Shown: piece after piece, positions 1-10,717 of the stretch | Position numbering within the stretch: position 1 is the first letter of the stretch | How the letters are laid out: every line of letters begins with the position of its first letter | Assembly: GCF_010093595.1 (NCBI RefSeq) | Contig: NW_022985444.1 | Location: 1,611,539 to 1,675,538 of the forward strand | DNA from: Mytilinidion resinicola | Taxonomy: Eukaryota; Ascomycota; Dothideomycetes; Mytilinidiales; Mytilinidiaceae | DNA: 64,000 nt | Reading direction: 5' to 3' | Translations under genes and position numbers: made by a program | Notes under the pieces: model-generated | Told to the model about the DNA's origin: nothing | The model's database searches: none | What the model saw: only the letters and a program-made list of their open reading frames with translations

Positions 1-1292
1 TTAATGGGTTGAAGCTCGTGGAGACGCTCAATTCAGGGATGGCAGTGTACAGTCCAGTGTCCTCGTTGGCAATGTATGCAGGCTCAGCTCCGAGGCTGAT
101 CTGATGTTGGGGAGGAGTAATGGGCTCAAAAGACATTCCGCGCGTGCTGTAGTCCTCGTAGTGCGACGACACGAAAGACGGTGCAGGCGAGTATTCCATG
201 TACGCGGGCATTGAGCTATGACGTTGGTGGACCTGTGAAAGCGGGATGCCGTTGCGGTCGTACTGCATCTGGCTGTATTCGCGTTCCCGGCTCTTGATAA
301 CTGTGCTGCCCATGCTGGGAGCCATCGACATCTGGTTGTACGCGGTCATCTGGTTGAGGGTCTCCTCCGGAACGGTTGGCGGCATCGCCTGCGGCATCAT
401 GTTTGGGGGCGGCATCGAGTCAATTGCGCGCATGACGGGCGATGTGGACTGCGAGTACGACTGGGACTGCACATTGTTGTTGAACGACGACGAATTGGTC
501 TGTTGGGCCTTGGTAAGCTGCTCGAACAGCGATTGCGACGAGTCGAATTCGAAAGACAGCGCGGGCTCGTTGACTGCGACGGTAGTGGCTTCCTGGCCCA
601 TTTTCTCCCTCTTCAGGTCGCGCTCCAGGGCATCGAGGAACAGGCGGTCGTGGGGCACGCTGTACCAGTAGAAGACCTTCTGCTTCTTTTGCGTGCGGAT
701 GCAGTTGTTCTTGTAGAGGAAATCAAGGAAAGCGCTCTTGGGCTCCTCCAGCGACGCATCGGTGCCAGACTTGAGGTTTCGCAGATCCGAGAAGATGCCC
801 TCCTCGAACTTCTTCGAGTTCTTCACGGGCCGGCCGAAGGCCTGGAAGCGGAACGAGAGACATCGCACAATGTCGGTTCCCGAGATGTGGAAGAGGTTGT
901 TCCTGCAGGATGGTTAGCCGCGTGTCGAGGAGCCATTAGCTCATCGCAATCGGCAATGCACATACCAGAGCACGCAAGAAACGTATTCGCCCGTTGGTAG
1001 TAGGAACCTGCGGATATACTGGTCGGGCTGCCAGTCGACGGGCGCAGATATGAGGAAGTACTTGACTGCGGGTGGGTCGTTAGCATTGCGGTGTGCAAGC
1101 CCACACACAGGCCCGACGCATGCGCGACGGGTGAGGCTGATGAGCGAAACACTTACGGTTGTCGACCTGCTGCAGGGCGACGATGGAGTCTGGCGGCAGG
1201 CTCTGCTGGGCGTCCTGATCTAGCAGAAAAGTTTCAGGAGCCACGGAGCGCGACTGCGGCGGCGGCATCTGGGCATGAGAGCTGGAGTACAT
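1..1292 (-). CDS. STE12: STE12/SteA-type homeodomain-like transcription factor, 5' part (3' end beyond window)
   Basis: Transcription factor at the end of the mating/invasive-growth MAP kinase cascade; acts in the nucleus on pheromone-response elements. Exons are 1157-1292, 966-1065 and 1-902 with GT-AG junctions, giving about 379 residues before the left edge. The STE DNA-binding domain starts near residue 46 and is almost complete, with the family motifs APVDWQPDQYIRRFLLPTGE and KVFYWYSVPHDRLFLDALER. It is followed by a Gln/Ser/Met-rich linker containing an SPVMRAIDSMPPPN stretch, as in SteA orthologues. The C2H2 zinc fingers that close filamentous fungal Ste12 proteins would lie left of position 1 and cannot be seen. 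The start at 1292 (MYSSSHAQM) was chosen because SteA proteins begin MYSS; an in-frame ATG at 1307 is possible. No frame break is seen. Identification is secure. Confidence 0.95.
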
Positions 1293-1614
1293 GTTGCGCT
1301 GCAACACGACTCTGTCTGCGGGTGTTTGGCGTGTTGGTCAGACGATAGTGTGGTTATTGAAGGGTGAGGATTGAGACGGCTAAGGCTCTCGTTTTAGGTC
1401 CTGCCAGGCGAGTGAAAGGTATGAAGCGCACAGCGGTTGGAAAAGACTTGTGTGGTTTGAGATATGTGGTTAGAAGGGAAAAAACGGGAGAGGGCCGGCC
1501 TCGTAGCGTGCTGGAGTGCGGTCAAGAGCGTCGTGGAGCGTTGTCGACGGTGCTTCAGACACGAAACAGCAGACAGACGGGGGGATGGCACGGCTTTAGG
1601 TGTCGGAGAGATGG

Positions 1615-1621
1615 TGAAACA
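1615..1621 (+). promoter_or_regulatory. Pheromone-response element TGAAACA
   Basis: Perfect TGAAACA on the plus strand, 323 bp upstream of the STE12 start. Established knowledge: Ste12 proteins bind this heptamer. A role in autoregulation is inferred only from position. Confidence 0.4.
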
Positions 1622-2059
1622 GGAGATTAGGCCCAGCGTAGGCGTTTGGGATCAATCTATTTCTGGCCGGGCGCCGATTGTGACCCGACCACGGCAAGCC
1701 AGCGACCCTCGCGAGGCCCCGAGCGCGCGCCCGTAAAGCCAGGTGAGAGGCACACGCACACCGACAGCGGTTGGCTGCGAGGCGCGGTCCGGCTCTGGAT
1801 TGCTGCCGACGCCAGAGCGTCGTGGCCTCCAGCCGCCCTGTTCTCTGCGGCGCCGGTGCTCCTGAGTGGTCCCCGCAGCGGTACCTTGGCTGCCCAGCCT
1901 GCTCTCCCTGAGCCTGCTCTCCCTGTGCCTGCCTGCTGCTGTTCCCTGCGCTTCCCTGCCGACTGCGAGCCGGTTCCTCGCCCGCCCTGCGAGTGGCCGT
2001 GGCCTGGCCGTCGCGATGGTTGCGCGGGAGAGTGACGGGCGCCAGAGCAGGACGGGCCG

Positions 2060-2086
2060 TGTGGACTGTGTGGACTGTGTGGACTG
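2060..2086. repeat. 9-bp tandem repeat, three copies
   Basis: Three perfect copies of TGTGGACTG in the STE12 upstream region. No function is apparent. Confidence 0.8.
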
Positions 2087-3063
2087 TCGCGACACCACAA
2101 CCACCGCGAGACAGCAGCACCGGCATCGCGGTGACCATCCATCACCAGCGCGCTTTGCTGGCCGGAGAGCGGGAGCGAGGTGGATCTCGTCGCTCGCCGC
2201 CGTGGCGAGCCCATGCGTCGGAGTGGCAGAAATGCAGTCTAGCGCCATATCGACCACCACGCCGCCGAAAAGAGCGCTGCCCGCCGATGGCCATGCGTGT
2301 GCCTCGCCTCAAGCACACTCGCGCAGGCACGCTCGTCTCCAGCGCTGTTGACGATCGAGTTGCGAGTGTTGAAAACTCTAGCGAGCGTTGACGATGCTCC
2401 TGGCGATGAAGCCGTTGATCGCGATCGTCGACGCAGGGCTATCTAAATCGTGGGATGGAATGTGGAGGTAATCAACACCCTCCCTCCCCCCCTCCGGCCC
2501 TCCCTATCTGGCCGCTATGCTTCTCTCGCTACTCCGCGACTCGGACCGCACCTGCACGGCGAGTCGAAGAGGCAAGGCACGCCCAGGAGCCAGCGAGCTG
2601 CCCAGTCGAGCATGGCGGTGAAGACTCCAAGCGTCGAGGGTGGGATGTGCCGCGCCCACCCACAAGTCTTGGAACTCGTGATAGACTTCGGGATGGAGCG
2701 ACACGCCTCCTCTGTAACAGCTCCTTCCTCCATCCAGCACGGAACATCCTCAATTCCCGTGCCTCTGGCCACGGTCCATGCTACCAGCCGTGAACTCGTC
2801 TCACGGCACACGTCTCAGTCTGATAGGCGCACAATTATAGACACGAGGCTTCGCGGGCGGCCACAGGTCGCTCTCTCACGATGCCGTCCGTCTTGCCGCG
2901 CGCGCCCAGCAGCCCTCCGTCCCTCACGAAGGAAGGCCGGACCGAAAACAGGGCTGAAGTCTCTGTGCGATCGCCGCTCCTAGCTGTGGCTGTCCCCGCG
3001 AACTCTCTCTGTGCGTCGCAGTCGCTGCAGGAACAAGCACTCGCTGGTGGTTTGATCTGCCTC

Positions 3064-3070
3064 TGAAACA
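3064..3070 (+). promoter_or_regulatory. Pheromone-response element TGAAACA
   Basis: Perfect TGAAACA on the plus strand, about 1.8 kb upstream of the STE12 start. Together with the sites at 1615 and 3277 it makes three in 2.4 kb, where about 0.3 are expected by chance on two strands at equal base composition. Confidence 0.35.
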
Positions 3071-3276
3071 CCAGCACGCAAAATCCAAGCTTCCCTCGCC
3101 AACGCCAATAACGCAATCGCGGCCCCGCCAACCAGCCTCTCTCTCCTCTCCCACCCGTCGCTGGCTCGTGGCGACAAAACGGCGGCCCGCTTGGCCTTGC
3201 CGTGGAGAGCAGGTGGGTGAAGAACGTCTGGCGTCTCGCCCAGCCTGTTGCCAATCAGCACGTGGGGCGGCGGCCG

Positions 3277-3283
3277 TGTTTCA
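3277..3283 (-). promoter_or_regulatory. Pheromone-response element (TGTTTCA on plus strand)
   Basis: TGTTTCA on the plus strand, which is TGAAACA on the STE12 coding strand. It lies 207 bp from the site at 3070, in the opposite orientation. Confidence 0.35.
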
Positions 3284-3978
3284 GACTTTTGCCTTTTCGT
3301 CCTGGCCCCGCTTTGTCTGGAGGGTCCTGCAGCAGCGAGTCAGCGGGCCGAATCCCGTGATGTTCCCGGTGCGCAAGCGCTTAAGACTAGTGTTAAGAGG
3401 TTGGGGTCCTCGTCAGCGGTCGAAAGAGTGGTTGAGGGCGGCTCAGTTGAAAATGCCAGCAGAGCGCGCGCGAGGGTAGATGGGGCTGTGTCAGGACGTG
3501 GATGAGGCTGCTTGGGTGGTCTAGCGGGCGTGAGGATGGTTACATTGACGGGCCTTCTATCTCTTCCCGCTGATAGAGCAATAGCGGGAGGAATGGTGGA
3601 AGTGTGGGGGATTGGCACCCGTCGAGCATCCGCCTGTCAGTCCTTTGCGATCATCGTGATTGGCAAAAACGGTGCGCTCCGCATGTCTCAACTTATCAGA
3701 CCTGCTTGTGGCTCATGTCCTGCCATCTTGGATAGATGCTGAACCCACCAGGCAAAGACTTTCAGATCATCCGTTCTGCTAGCCGACAAAATGCATCATC
3801 GAAGCACCCTGTAGAACTATGCACACAAGTCAACGATCTCCAAATATCAACTAACGTTAGCAACTCGCAATTGCGGATCTCGATTCGCACCAGACGAATC
3901 CTCCAGAGGATCGATAGACTAACTGCCCAGCCAAACTCCTACATCTTCTAAAGAAGCGAGCAAAAACCAGGCCCCTGA

Positions 3979-4357
3979 AACGTCACCCTACATGCCCAGC
4001 TCCACCTCTGTATCCAGACCCTCTCCGGTCCCAACCCCATCTACGTCCTCATGACTTGCTCACGGAAACCCTTCCGCGATATTCCGTTGGGGTCGCCGCC
4101 GGCGGTTGTTCTCAAAGGCAAGCCATGATGCTGCACACCACGGTGCTCTCACCTCAAAACGGCATGTCGAAAAGCCGTACCTGCATTAGCTTCCTCAGCC
4201 CCCGCTCCACGACGCACTCGAAACACCACCTCGGCTGCGCGCGCAAGGACTGGTCAAAAGCGATTGCGTGCAGCTGCTGCACCGGCACGGGAAAGGGAAA
4301 ATGTGGGAGTGGTATGCAGAGTCAAGATGCCCCGGATGGCCCGTGATGGTGGTGTAG
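3979..4357 (+). pseudogene. Coding-like island in two frames, possible gene remnant or unresolved exons
   Basis: From 3979 one frame stays open to a TGA at 4126-4128 with strong C-ending codon choice (CTC CAC CTC, ATC CAG ACC CTC), reading QLHLCIQTLSGPNPIYVLM and then CSRKPFRDIPLGSPPAVVLK. A second island in the +1 frame, roughly 4201-4357, reads HDALETPPRLRAQGLVK and RHGKGKMWEWYAESRCPG before TAG at 4355. The two could be exons joined by an intron ending at the CTCAG near 4200, or pieces of a frameshifted gene. I do not recognise the family and found no convincing start or first exon. Confidence 0.3.
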
Positions 4358-5000
4358 GTGCCCCCGGTCGTATTCGATTGGCCTGAGCGGTCGAGATCTA
4401 ACCCTTCGGAGGCGCATCAAACGAGTGAGGTAGGTGCGTGTCCGTATTTGGAGGAGGAGGCTCCGCAGGAGGAGCGCTTTTGGGCGAGGAGGGTTGCGAC
4501 CTGCCCGGTAGGTCGGTATGGTTTGGGCGGGTGCGTTTTCGGGAATATACCAAGGCAAGCAAAACGTGAAACTGGCTCTGAAGAGCGAGTGGAGCTTTGA
4601 GAGGAGTCCCGGGGGTCTGTAAGAGGATGGATGATCTTGTGCGGTTGGGGGTAGGGACGTGGTTGCGGATGTGGTGGGTTGTTCCGAGAGCGCGCGATGC
4701 TGGAGACGTTTGTGATGGATGGATAGGCGAGTTGATGGGCTTGCAAACCGGAGTCGTAGATGCCACGTGCGCTCGATGTAGGTGCCTCTCTACTTTCTAG
4801 AGCGTGTATGGGAAGGGTAGTTCACTCTCTATTTCCAGTCCTATTCAAACCCTTCATCTAGAACCAGCGCATGCAATGCAAGTATTGCTTCCCATCCGCC
4901 CTATCCCAAGAGAGAAACTTGGGTATCATAACTAACTGCTGCCCAAAAACACTAACATCATCGATCGAGAGGATGCACCAATATCGATTCCCACACGCTC
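4358..5000. other. Intergenic, nothing recognised
   Basis: Open frames here are short, occur on both strands and look compositional. No RNA gene or repeat was noticed. Confidence 0.4.
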
Positions 5001-5069
5001 TGTTTGCTTCTTCCTCCCTTCCTAACAGCAGTCGTCTTTAGGTTTCCCGGACACGGATACCTCGTTTCA

Positions 5070-5760
5070 GCATCGTCGCTACAGCACCGTCGCTACAGCA
5101 CGGTTTCAAGCCCTCCGCACGGACATAAGTAATGAAGTCAAAAGCGCTGATCGCGGTGCTGAGTGAGGAAGGTCGGCTTCTTGGTCCTCGTGGCTAGCTG
5201 ATCTAGCGAACGAACGTCACTCTTAGCGTTGGATCTATGGAACGACAGTCCGAGCTCGGAATGGCGACAAGAGTGGCCGTGCCTACGATGAATTGATTCT
5301 GGTAACGTCTATGCTGTGCAGTGGGCGCGTGCTTTGCTGCAAGTTTGGAAGTGGGGGGCGTTGAGCTAGTGAATGTGGCTGTCACGGCGATAGTTACTTT
5401 TCGGGCAGTGGTTGACTGTGCCTTGCAGTAGTTGCTCGTGGCCTTGATTTCCAGCGGTGATAGATGGGAATATACTCCGAAGGCGGGCAGTAGTGGCTGG
5501 TGCTGATAGGAGTAGGCGGCCGTAGACTTTTGGATTTTCTTTTAGCAACGTCCATGCTGTGCAGTAGTCGCTCGTGGCTTTATGCGCGCCGCAACGCTAA
5601 TCGACTGTCTAGGGAATCTGAACGTCATTTTTAGCGTTGGGCGAGTAGAAATAGGCTGTGTGGATGTTAATGGTGTGGTGATCATGCGGTTGGTCGTATT
5701 GGTCGTCCTCGACGTCTATGCTGTGCAGTAGCCTCATGGCATGCATAATCGTTCGTGGTA
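5070..5760. repeat. Degenerate short repeats
   Basis: A phrase like ACGTCTATGCTGTGCAGT recurs near 5302, 5548 and 5710, with a weaker copy near 5420 (CCTTGCAGTAGTTGCTCGTGG against TGTGCAGTAGTCGCTCGTGG). AACGTCATTTTTAGCGTTGG-like strings occur near 5214, 5620 and 5780. Near 5078, CGTCGCTACAGCAC is directly duplicated. Spacing is irregular (about 120-165 bp). This looks like an old, decayed local duplication. Confidence 0.5.
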
Positions 5761-7719
5761 TACACGTCTATCCGGAGAACGTCATTCCTAGCTCAAACCA
5801 AGGAGGAGACCCCTACTCGTACTCCGCTACTACGGTGACTGGCTGTTCGTCGAAATGGTTTCGCAGTTCATCATGCGCAGCAGTCGTCCCAAAACCTCTT
5901 AGTAGCCGACGAGTGTGAGTGGAGCATCTGTTTTGCTTGTTGGCGTTTTGTCCATGCGGAAACGTTGACGTGGTAGGTTTGAATGCTTAGAAAGGAAAGC
6001 GTAGTGAAGTTTTGAGATACGAAGGTGGAGTAGCGAGTTCCTGGATTGAGCTTGTAGAGTGCCCTGGTCTCTCAATGCTCCAGGGCATGATTACGAACGC
6101 GTACACAGTACGCATCGAGGTGTAGGTGTAGTTAGCCATCAATGCTCACGTACGCTTTCTAGATACTCGTGAGGTCAGGTGATGATCGAAACCCCGGCAA
6201 CAAATCTTGTTCCCAAATTCGCTTCATGCAGTTGCTCGCTTCGGTCCTTGAATCTGCACCTCCCCATCACCACCAGCAACCACCGTCACACCGGCCCCGC
6301 GGAACTTCCAAGCTGAAGACTCCATCGCACATGCCTCCCACCGTTTGATCCCCAAGATCTCCACCCCTACCCATCGTGTCAGATGCGCCCCGTATCCCCC
6401 CTGGCCTCCCCGTCCCCGGCCGACGTTTCAGGTTGACTCGCGTACCTCAACCCCTAGCCACCCTCAGCACCTTACCCTAGCAAAACCACCCTGCCGACCT
6501 TGCAGTCCCCGCATTTCCAGCGCGGCTTTCGTCGAGTCGGTCGCTGCCATGCCTAGTCGCGCCCTGTGCGCGGCCTGAGGAACGAAGTTGCGAGCTTCTG
6601 GGCCCGAAGCTTGGAGGTGAGGTTGGTCCCTCCTGCTTACCTACGCGGGGCCTCGGGTCCATTCTGCGGATGGACGTCCAGAAGCGACACGGAAGGCCGG
6701 AAGCGACTGAGCCAGCTCGGTGGAAGCTCGTGGTAAACTTTGCAAGGGTTAGGTCGCGAGGCTCAAGAAGGATGCCTTGGACTCAACGGACTCAGGGAGG
6801 CTGTACAGCGATTGTTCGATAGGAGATAGCATCAATAGTGATGCGAAAATTATTCAACTTTTTGGTCGGGTTCGGTTGGGATGTGGTAGTACAGTACATC
6901 GCGAAGGATGTGACTTAGCTGTTGATTCGTCAATCCTGAAATCGGGTTATGGGGGTTTGAGGGTAGAGCCGTGACGAGCATTGTTGCTCGTTGAACATGG
7001 GAATGTCAGCATAGGTGGTAGTACCCGCCCGCTCGCATACCGAGATCACGGCGGTTGCTCTCCGGGTGTGGCATTGGCCGTGTGAAGCTCGATATAATTA
7101 GGTATCATTGAAGCAACCTTCCATCCCCGGTGTTATTGATGTTTACTTTTCGCCGTGAGCTCCTGGCGCGAGATATCGAGACCGTATTCGTAGACACCCA
7201 GAAAGCAGAGCGCTTCGTGAGCCACGTCGCACATGACATTGGCTGCGCCTAATTAGCGATTAGAGTTCTGAAACTGTCACCCGCTGCTTTTCTGTTAGGC
7301 ACGCGGGATTCTGAAACAGACGTTTGTGATCCTTCGTCAGTCGTCATGGAAGACACCAATTAGGAAGCCAAGCCGGTGTTCTAGAATGTGACGATTCAGG
7401 ATTGTGGATTTTGGCTTGCCTACTGGACTAATCGCTCTGAAAATGTTGTACGCTGAATCAAAGTTTTCGGGAATAACGGCAAGAAAGTTTGTTACTTCAT
7501 GCTTTTATTCCTGGCCTCGCCTACCTAACGATGACGTTTGGAATGAGACCTACTTCCTTCCATACCTACCTGCAACATGTCCAACTCAGTGACGAGTGAA
7601 CACTTTTGTGATGTTTTGGTAATTCCAACGCCCTCGAACTAGGTTTGGAGAGTCTCTTGAAGGATACAGTCTGCTGCTGGCTTTCAAACCGGGGACTGGT
7701 CCACCGAGAGTAGTGCTCA
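5761..7719. other. Intergenic, nothing recognised
   Basis: About 2 kb with only short frames and no recognisable protein, tRNA or repeat. The right end is the 3' flank of RAI1. Confidence 0.4.
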
Positions 7720-9462
7720 TCATAGCATTCGCATCACTTCACCTGCAATTTGTTGCTGACGCCAGTTGATAAATTCAGGAGTTAGGATTCGACCGTGGCC
7801 GCTTGGTTCAACCTGGAAGACCTCGATGACTGGTGATTTCTCCAGGCGGCGGATCTTCCAAATGCCCTCTGATGTGATCGTCTTCTTCAAAACTGCTCGT
7901 TGTCAGTACACGTTGCTGCCTGAATCGCTATAGAAGCTATCATTCGAACTCACAGTCTAGGAAAGCTCCGGTGAAATTGATGCATGAGTTCCCGTCCCAC
8001 GTTCCCTTGCCGTTCTTGACTTGGCCTGGTATCTTGAGGACCTCCAGGTTTTGAAGATGTGTGAGTATGCCTTCCTTCGTCCGGAAGCCGACCGTGACTC
8101 TGGGAACGCCTAGAAGGAAAGACTGCGCCCAGAACTTGAGGAGTTTGCGCTCAAATTTGAGGACGTCTCTATCGGATTGGATCACCTCTGACGTCTTCAG
8201 TTCAACCCAAGGTATCGGACGATCTTTTGAGCCGGGAATTTCTGGATCGTATGGCTTCTTGGTCTGGACTGCACTACTATCAGTACACCTTTGTACCTTA
8301 GTCGTACTGATGGCTGCATACCTGCGTCTACCTCGCCGCCAATGATCAAGCTGGAATTCGCAAAGCCAGTTTTGACCACCGAACAGTATTGAGCTTTGTT
8401 GCTCACGATATGTTTGTGTCTGTTTTCGATGAACTCTCGGGAGGTTTCGCCCCACGTATTTGGCATCACGCATAGTGTCTCGAATTTATAGCCTACCATA
8501 GCGTTAGTAACTCCACTTGAGAGCATTGTGAGTGACCGTACCCCAATAGCTCATCATATCTTGAGAATGAGCGCCTGGTCGTGAAGGTTGGCTTCGTTGG
8601 CGGCCTTGGTCGGCGACCTTTGCCTCGTGGCAGTCTTCAATGAATCTAGGCCTTTTAGATATTTCGTCCCGTAGCAGATCAAGATTGTGTCTTACATTGT
8701 TCCCTTTAAGTAAGATTAGCTAGATTATTACGCAGAAGCTGTGTGTAAGGGATGTCCTACTTGGAAAAGAGTTGCGTTCATCTCGAACCTATATCTCGTG
8801 AGCTTGGCACAAATGTGACCTAAGGGCTTCTCTTACTTGCTGAAATGATCAAAAGGCGCCGTGAGGATCTACTGTATGTCAGTACTACGACCAGAGGGCT
8901 CGGACAAGGCTTGTACCTTAGTCACCATACCGCGCCAGGTGATGAAATCGACTTCAGAACGCTTGCCCTCTGCCTTCTCCATTTCCATGATGGTAGTCAA
9001 AAGACTATCAAGATGCTCGTCGATGGAATCATCATGCTTCTGGAACGTGTCGAAGCCATCACATAGGTTAGCGGGTAAATGATGAGAATACTCTGGCGGG
9101 TAGAAGTATTTGAGCGATGACTCGTCAAGACGGAACTTGTGGTCGTCATCGTACGAGAAGTAGGCAATTTCCTAGATTTTATTAGACATGTGCCTGCCGC
9201 AGTCTTGGCCTTGTACATGGAAGTGCAGCTTGAGATATAGAAGATGTAGTGACAAAGATGAACAGGCTTGAAATGAGAAGGTATGGAAACTCTGTTTCAA
9301 GACGTGTAATTCCAAGTTACGACAGCATAGAGATCATTCTCGTTATGAGTGATATCAAGGTAGAGACGCGTAGGAAATACAAACTCTCACCTGCGGTCTC
9401 TTCAAGGGCGGACATTTTCCAGCAAACCGATTGACCGGCTGAACGTCAAAAGTCGCAGCCAT
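7720..9462 (-). CDS. RAI1: RAI1/DXO-family decapping nuclease
   Basis: Rai1/DXO enzymes remove incomplete or non-canonical RNA 5' caps and, in fungi, support the nuclear exonuclease Rat1. Nine exons join in frame to 385 aa: 9391-9462, 8917-9171, 8837-8868, 8761-8788, 8696-8703, 8542-8645, 8322-8492, 7954-8268, 7720-7892. Family signatures in order: FSYDDDHKFRLDESSLKYF in exon 2; DFITWRGMVTKILTAPF; FEMNATLFQGTIFIED; GYKFE (167-171); the EVD motif (220-222); the ELK motif (246-248), both metal/catalytic motifs of the family; KFERKLLKFWAQSFL; WDGNSCINF; and a C-terminal HGRILTPEFINWR. Length is normal for a fungal Rai1. Exon 5 is only 8 nt, yet it is required to encode the conserved LFQGTIF. Divergent from the coiled-coil gene at 9614. 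The call is secure; the microexon rests on frame and conservation. Confidence 0.95.
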
Positions 9463-9613
9463 CACAGCTAACACATTCCGATGGATCAGGCGAGTTTCTC
9501 ATTCACTCTCTCGCTGCTTCGACCTTTCCCATCTGTGGTGTAGATGAAAGAAAGAGCTCTCCAACGTCGGCGAAGCTCAAGCTCAAGCTCCGCAACGGGA
9601 GATCAACACAAGG
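9463..9613. promoter_or_regulatory. Divergent promoter, RAI1 / coiled-coil gene
   Basis: Only 151 bp separate the two start codons, so both promoters and 5' leaders must overlap here. It contains CT-rich runs (CTCATTCACTCTCTCGCTGC) and no clear TATA box. Confidence 0.6.
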
Positions 9614-10242
9614 ATGCCGCGCTCTCCACCTCCAAACCATACGCCCACAATCACAAGCACTCAACGCCTACAAATCCCTATCCGCTCCCGCCCTTCTTCC
9701 CACTCCTCCTCGCCTCTGCCCCCAAATCCGTACTCCGAGTACGAAGCCATGACGACGCGCCATCCTCCCCGTACAACCACCGCCTCCGGTGTTCGCCGCA
9801 ACCTCTTTCACCATCGCCGCCCAACTACAAGCTCGACCTCTACCTCCGCGACAACGCTGCAAGTCGCGTCCGAAGATGCAAATCAAGAGATGGTGGCGCG
9901 GGATGAGCATGGAAATTATAGGCTGGAGCAGCCGGCTATGACGCCCTTGCCCAGGAATGATTTGCAGGAGGAGAGGGGTGGGTTCACATTATATGCATAG
10001 AGATGTATGGCCGTTCTGACACGCTGACCATAGAAGCGGAAAACCGGCTCATAGAAACGTATCGGAAGCATCAACAGCATATTGAGCCGCATGGTGAGCA
10101 GTTCCGGCATGGGGTTGGAGTGAGATGATACTAATCTTGGGCAGAATTGAAGGCGACCCTCCAGGCGAGCTTGCAGGCGAAGGTTGCGAGTCTGGAAGAT
10201 GATAGGTGGATGTTCGAGGCTGAAGATGCGGTTGCGACGTGA
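9614..10242 (+). CDS. Small coiled-coil protein of unknown function
   Basis: Three exons join in frame to 173 aa: 9614-9977, 10034-10093, 10145-10242, with GT-AG junctions. Residues 1-100 are Ser/Pro/Thr-rich and likely disordered. The rest is charged and helical, with ETYRKHQQHIEPHELKATL and a final SLEDDRWMFEAEDAVAT. I do not recognise a family. The pattern, a disordered N-terminus with a short coiled coil at the end, would suit a small scaffold or complex subunit, but that is conjecture. The start at 9614 is the first ATG in this frame. An overlapping frame from 9544 is ignored because only the 9614 frame continues through the spliced coiled coil. Confidence 0.6.
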
Positions 10243-10717
10243 TCGGGGTGTGCTTTTGGGGGCTTGGGGTTTTTGGGGCGTTTGGAGCGAAGATACCCAC
10301 ATCCTTTCTCGACTGAGGCTCTTAGCACGCGAACCAAAGCGAATATGACTATAGCTCCGCTGTGGACACTACGACAATATCAAAGATTTCGATTGAATCA
10401 GCACCGAAGACAGGAGTCAGATCCGGTAATCCTAGATGTCATCATTGTCCGACCTTTCTCTCTGCGCCCTTGCCACCGGATATCCCCTAACGCATAACAT
10501 TGAAGATGTCTGGACCCTCATGATGGAAGATACTAACAATCTGAGCATTAGGGAATTTGGGCAAGAATTTGGGCAAGAATAAAGCGCCACAGCAGTTGCA
10601 CAACAAGCGGAAAACAGTCGTGGAGAACCAGAATATCATCTTCTCATTATCATCATATGCTACATAGGCCGTAACACCGCCATGCTACGCTGAACAATAC
10701 TCATAACAAACCAATGC
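10243..10717. other. Tail-to-tail intergenic
   Basis: 3' flanks of the coiled-coil gene and of GET4. Nothing else recognised. Confidence 0.5.

Larger units (their letters stand above)
1293..3735 (-). promoter_or_regulatory. Long GC-rich STE12 upstream region
   Basis: About 2.4 kb upstream of STE12 without a convincing gene. Several overlapping frames stay open for 100-200 codons, but this follows from the GC-rich composition: the translations are Arg/Ala/Pro-rich on both strands and match nothing. The region probably holds the STE12 promoter and 5' leader. It contains three perfect TGAAACA sites, listed separately, and a short 9-bp tandem repeat. Confidence 0.5.

Noticed and set aside
1596..2260. 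Overlapping frames of 180-200 codons on both strands
   Set aside because: GC-rich composition opens several frames at once; translations are Arg/Ala/Pro-rich, match nothing and lack splice structure.
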